Assembly (NCBI GenBank): GCA_947469815.1
Contig: CANIRI010000065.1
Span: 1 to 9,591 of the forward strand
DNA: 9,591 nucleotides
Direction of reading: 5' to 3'
DNA from: Comamonadaceae bacterium
Lineage (GTDB): Bacteria; Pseudomonadota; Gammaproteobacteria; Burkholderiales; Burkholderiaceae_C
Shown: one piece after another, positions 7,277 through 9,591 of the stretch
How positions within the stretch are numbered: position 1 is the first letter of the stretch
How the letters are laid out: each line of letters opens with the position of its first letter
Translations under genes and position numbers: made by a program
The notes under the pieces: generated by a model
Database searches by the model: none
The model's input: only the letters and a program-made list of their open reading frames with translations
Told to the model about the DNA's origin: nothing

Positions 7277-7996
7277 TTATTCGCCCAGGTAGGCGGCGCG
7301 CACTTTGGGGTCGTTGAGCATGGTTTTGGCGTCGCCGGTCATGGTGATCAGACCCGACTCCATCACATAGCCCCGGTTGGCAATCGACAGCGCCCGGCTG
7401 GCGTTTTGCTCCACCAGCAAGACGGTGACGCCCTGCGCATAGACATCGCGCACCACCTCAAAGATCTTGTCCACCATCAGGGGTGAGAGGCCCATAGACG
7501 GCTCATCCATCAGCAGCACTTTGGGCCGGCTCATCAGCGCGCGCGCCATGGCCAGCATCTGCTGCTCGCCACCCGACATCGTGCCGGCCAGTTGCGCGCG
7601 CCGCTCTTGCAGGCGCGGGAAGATGGCAAACATCTTGTCGATATCGCGGGCGATTTCGGCATCGTCGTCGCGAATGTAAGCACCCATTTGCAGGTTCTCG
7701 ACAATGGTCATGCGGGTGAAGACGCCACGCCCTTCAGGAACCATGGCCAAGCCCTGGCGCACCAGGTCCCACGGGCCCTGCCCTTTGATGCTTTTGCCCA
7801 TGTATTCGATATCACCGGCGTGAATAGGCAGGGTGCCGGTGATGGCTTTCATGGTGGTGGTTTTACCAGCGCCGTTGGAGCCGATCAGCGAGACCAGCTC
7901 GCCTTCGCGGACTTCGAAATCGACGCCTTTGACGGCCTGGATACCGCCGTAGGCCACTTGCAGGGCGCTCACTTTGAGCAAGATGGGGGAAGTCAT
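7277..7996 (-). CDS. livF: Branched-chain amino acid ABC transporter ATP-binding protein LivF
   Basis: One of the two cytoplasmic ATPases that power a HAAT-type (branched-chain amino acid) ABC importer. It has 239 residues, close to the usual LivF length. Tyr16 is a probable A-loop, Walker A is GSNGAGKT (39-46), VPEGRGVF (85-92) is the LivF-specific form of the Q-loop region, the signature is SGGEQQ (140-145), and Walker B ends in Asp163-Glu164 (VLLMDEP). The switch position reads LLVEQN with Gln196 in place of the usual His, a trait I recall in LivF from E. coli as well, so it is not a defect. The ATG at 7996 has AGGA ten bases upstream. It follows livG by 22 bp and precedes the DMT gene by 9 bp. 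The true substrate could be leucine/isoleucine/valine or another amino acid or amide, since liv-like systems vary. Confidence 0.93.
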   Translation of the reverse strand: MTSPILLKVSALQVAYGGIQAVKGVDFEVREGELVSLIGSNGAGKTTTMKAITGTLPIHAGDIEYMGKSIKGQGPWDLVRQGLAMVPEGRGVFTRMTIVENLQMGAYIRDDDAEIARDIDKMFAIFPRLQERRAQLAGTMSGGEQQMLAMARALMSRPKVLLMDEPSMGLSPLMVDKIFEVVRDVYAQGVTVLLVEQNASRALSIANRGYVMESGLITMTGDAKTMLNDPKVRAAYLGE

Positions 7997-8018
7997 AACA
8001 AGAGGGTCCTACAGGCGT

Positions 8019-8789
8019 TCAGTGCGCGGCAGTGCCGAGATAGGCCTCGATCACGGCCTGGTTTTTTTGCACCTCGGCGGGCGTGCCTTCGGCGATTTGC
8101 TTGCCGTAGTCGAGCACGGTGACGCGGTCGCACAAGCCCATCACCAGTTTGACGTCATGCTCGATCAGCAAAATCGTGCGCTTGTCTTTGCGGATCCGGT
8201 CGATCAGCTCGCGCAGCATGACTTTCTCGGTGGCATTCATACCGGCTGCGGGCTCGTCCAGCGCAATCAGCTGCGGGTCGGTGGCCAAGGCGCGGGCAAT
8301 TTCCAGGCGGCGCTGGTCGCCATAGCTCAGGGTGCGGGCTTTGTAGTCGGCAAACTTGCCAATGCCTACGTAGTCGAGCAATTCTTGTGCGCGCCCGGCA
8401 ATGGCTTTTTCTTCGGCCAGGAAGCTTTCTGTGCGGAACATAGCGCCCAGCAAACCGCTTTGGGTGCGGATATGGCGTCCGACCATCACGTTTTCCAGCG
8501 CGGTCATTTCCGCAAACAAACGGATGTTCTGGAAGGTGCGCGCAATACCCGCCATCGCCACGGTGTGGACTGCCGTGGGCTGATAGGCCTGACCGGCCAG
8601 CTCGAAGCTGCCGCTGTCGGGCGTGTACAGGCCGGTGAGTACGTTGAAGAATGTGGTTTTGCCCGCGCCGTTGGGGCCGATCAGGCCGTAGACCTGGCCA
8701 CGCTCGATGCGGATGCCCACATCACTGAGTGCTTGCAATCCGCCAAAGCGCTTGGAGACGCCGCTTACGTTCAATATGGTGTCTGTCAT
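8019..8789 (-). CDS. livG: Branched-chain amino acid ABC transporter ATP-binding protein LivG
   Basis: The second ATPase of the same importer, 256 residues from the chosen start, matching the usual LivG length. Walker A is GPNGAGKT (38-45), the Q-loop is IARTFQN with Gln87, the signature is LSYGDQRR (154-161), Walker B is LIALDEP with Asp178-Glu179, and the switch His211 lies in LLIEHD. The ABC-C-like tail region GMNATEK after Walker B is typical of LivG. The frame can be extended seven codons to a TTG at 8810, but the ATG at 8789 gives the normal N-terminus (MTDTILNV) and has GGAA six bases upstream, so it is preferred. The gap to the livM stop is 21 bp. LivG and LivF should form a heterodimer under the LivH/LivM permease pair. 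Confidence 0.94.
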   Translation of the reverse strand: MTDTILNVSGVSKRFGGLQALSDVGIRIERGQVYGLIGPNGAGKTTFFNVLTGLYTPDSGSFELAGQAYQPTAVHTVAMAGIARTFQNIRLFAEMTALENVMVGRHIRTQSGLLGAMFRTESFLAEEKAIAGRAQELLDYVGIGKFADYKARTLSYGDQRRLEIARALATDPQLIALDEPAAGMNATEKVMLRELIDRIRKDKRTILLIEHDVKLVMGLCDRVTVLDYGKQIAEGTPAEVQKNQAVIEAYLGTAAH

Positions 8790-8810
8790 AAGGGTTCCGG
8801 TGCAGCGCAA

Positions 8811-9591
8811 TCAGGCCGGTTTGGCGGCGGTAGCCAGGGATTTGCCATGGTCGGGCGAGGGCCACAAACCGCGCGGGCGCAGCAGCATGACGCTGATCAT
8901 GGCCAGGGCAATCAGCAACTGGCGCAGGATGGATGCATCCAGACGGCCACCGGACATTTGCTGCAAAGGCCCCGCCACATAGCGCAAGACTTCGGGCAAA
9001 GAGGCCAGCAAAACAGCGCCCAGAACAACCCCCGGCAAGTGCCCCACGCCGCCCAGCACCACCATGGCGACGATCATCACCGACTCCATGAGGGTGAACG
9101 ACTCGGGAGAAATAAAGCCTTGAAAGGACGCGAACAGCGCACCCGATACACCGCCGAATGTGGCGCCCATACCGAATGCGGCAAGCTTGAGGTTGCGGGT
9201 GTTGATGCCCATCGCCTTGGCGGCGATCTCGTCTTCGCGTATCGCCATCCAGGCGCGCCCGACTCGCGAGACTTCCAAGCGGTGCGAGATCACGATGCTG
9301 ACCAGCACCAGGGCCAAAAACAGGTAGTAGTACAGCGAGACGGATGCCAGCTTGTAGTCGCCGATCATTAGCTTCTTGCCAAATTCCAAGCCGAATAAAT
9401 TCAGCGGATCAATTTGGCTCACGCCCTTGGGGCCGTTGGTGATGTTGTAGGGGTTGTCCATATTGTTCAAGAACACCCGGATGATTTCACCAAAGCCCAG
9501 GGTCACAATGGCCAGGTAGTCACCGCGCAGGCGCAAGGTCGGCGCACCCAGCAACACGCCAAAGACGCCGGCCACTACGGCTGCCAAAGGC
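8811..9591 (-). CDS. livM: Branched-chain amino acid ABC transporter permease LivM, 5' partial
   Basis: Inner-membrane permease of the importer, with about 259 C-terminal residues inside the window. The reading frame is open to the window edge; the only start-like codon near the edge is a TTG in the middle of a conserved helix, so the true start lies beyond 9591. The hallmark segment LRLRGDYLAIVTLGFGEI is present near the visible N-terminal end, followed by membrane helices separated by short loops and the cytoplasmic EAA-like region RVGRAWMAIREDEIAAKA. The protein ends with the LivM-type LRPRGLWPSPD tail. LivM pairs with LivH, which with the periplasmic binding protein is expected upstream, outside the window. 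Operon order livM-livG-livF is the common one. Confidence 0.94.
   Translation of the reverse strand, partial: PLAAVVAGVFGVLLGAPTLRLRGDYLAIVTLGFGEIIRVFLNNMDNPYNITNGPKGVSQIDPLNLFGLEFGKKLMIGDYKLASVSLYYYLFLALVLVSIVISHRLEVSRVGRAWMAIREDEIAAKAMGINTRNLKLAAFGMGATFGGVSGALFASFQGFISPESFTLMESVMIVAMVVLGGVGHLPGVVLGAVLLASLPEVLRYVAGPLQQMSGGRLDASILRQLLIALAMISVMLLRPRGLWPSPDHGKSLATAAKPA

Noticed and set aside
8790..8810. A livG start at the TTG at 8810
   Set aside because: The ATG at 8789 has a ribosome site and yields the normal LivG N-terminus; the extra seven residues add nothing recognisable.
7974..9371. A 465-codon plus-strand ORF opposite livG and livM
   Set aside because: Its translation is rich in His, Gln and Gly with no recognisable motif, as expected for the antisense of GC-rich genes, while the minus-strand frames carry complete ABC motifs.
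9585..9587. A livM start at the TTG near the window edge
   Set aside because: It falls inside a conserved membrane helix and would remove the N-terminal helices; the gene is cut by the window edge instead.

Overview
This 9.6 kb window looks like ordinary chromosomal DNA of a GC-rich proteobacterium. A betaproteobacterium of the order Burkholderiales, possibly Comamonadaceae, fits best. That placement is inferred from protein style, codon use and gene content. No rRNA or other marker gene is present to confirm it. Coding density is very high, and no tRNA, rRNA, CRISPR array, insertion sequence or phage gene was recognised.

Layout. (1) Positions 1-4268, plus strand: a tripartite RND efflux system, with the periplasmic adaptor (5' end outside the window) overlapping the inner-membrane permease by 4 bases. 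No outer-membrane channel gene follows. (2) Positions 4283-5245, minus strand: an NAD(P)-binding atypical SDR/epimerase-like protein, convergent with the permease. (3) Positions 5246-5362: a 117-bp divergent intergenic region with an unusual set of inverted repeats. It is the only stretch here likely to hold divergent promoters. (4) Positions 5363-6400, plus strand: a [2Fe-2S]/FAD/NAD(P)H electron-transfer reductase of the type usually labelled CDP-6-deoxy-delta-3,4-glucoseen reductase, but without sugar-biosynthesis neighbours. (5) Positions 6413-9591, minus strand: a tight operon read livM (5' end outside the window), livG, livF, then a DMT/EamA-family transporter. Its last gene ends at a terminator-like structure next to the stop of the reductase gene.

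How the genes work together. The adaptor and permease should form one proton-driven export pump with an outer-membrane channel encoded elsewhere. LivM, LivG and LivF are one permease and two ATPases of a branched-chain amino acid type (HAAT) ABC importer; LivH and the binding protein would be expected upstream, beyond position 9591. The DMT protein follows livF by 9 bp and is probably co-transcribed, suggesting a linked import/export or metabolite-exchange role. The reductase and the SDR protein share a divergent control region but no pathway can be read from the sequence.

Nothing here amounts to a clear new biological system. The points most worth checking are the symmetric repeats in the divergent region, the true partner of the orphan reductase, and the DMT exporter attached to the liv operon.
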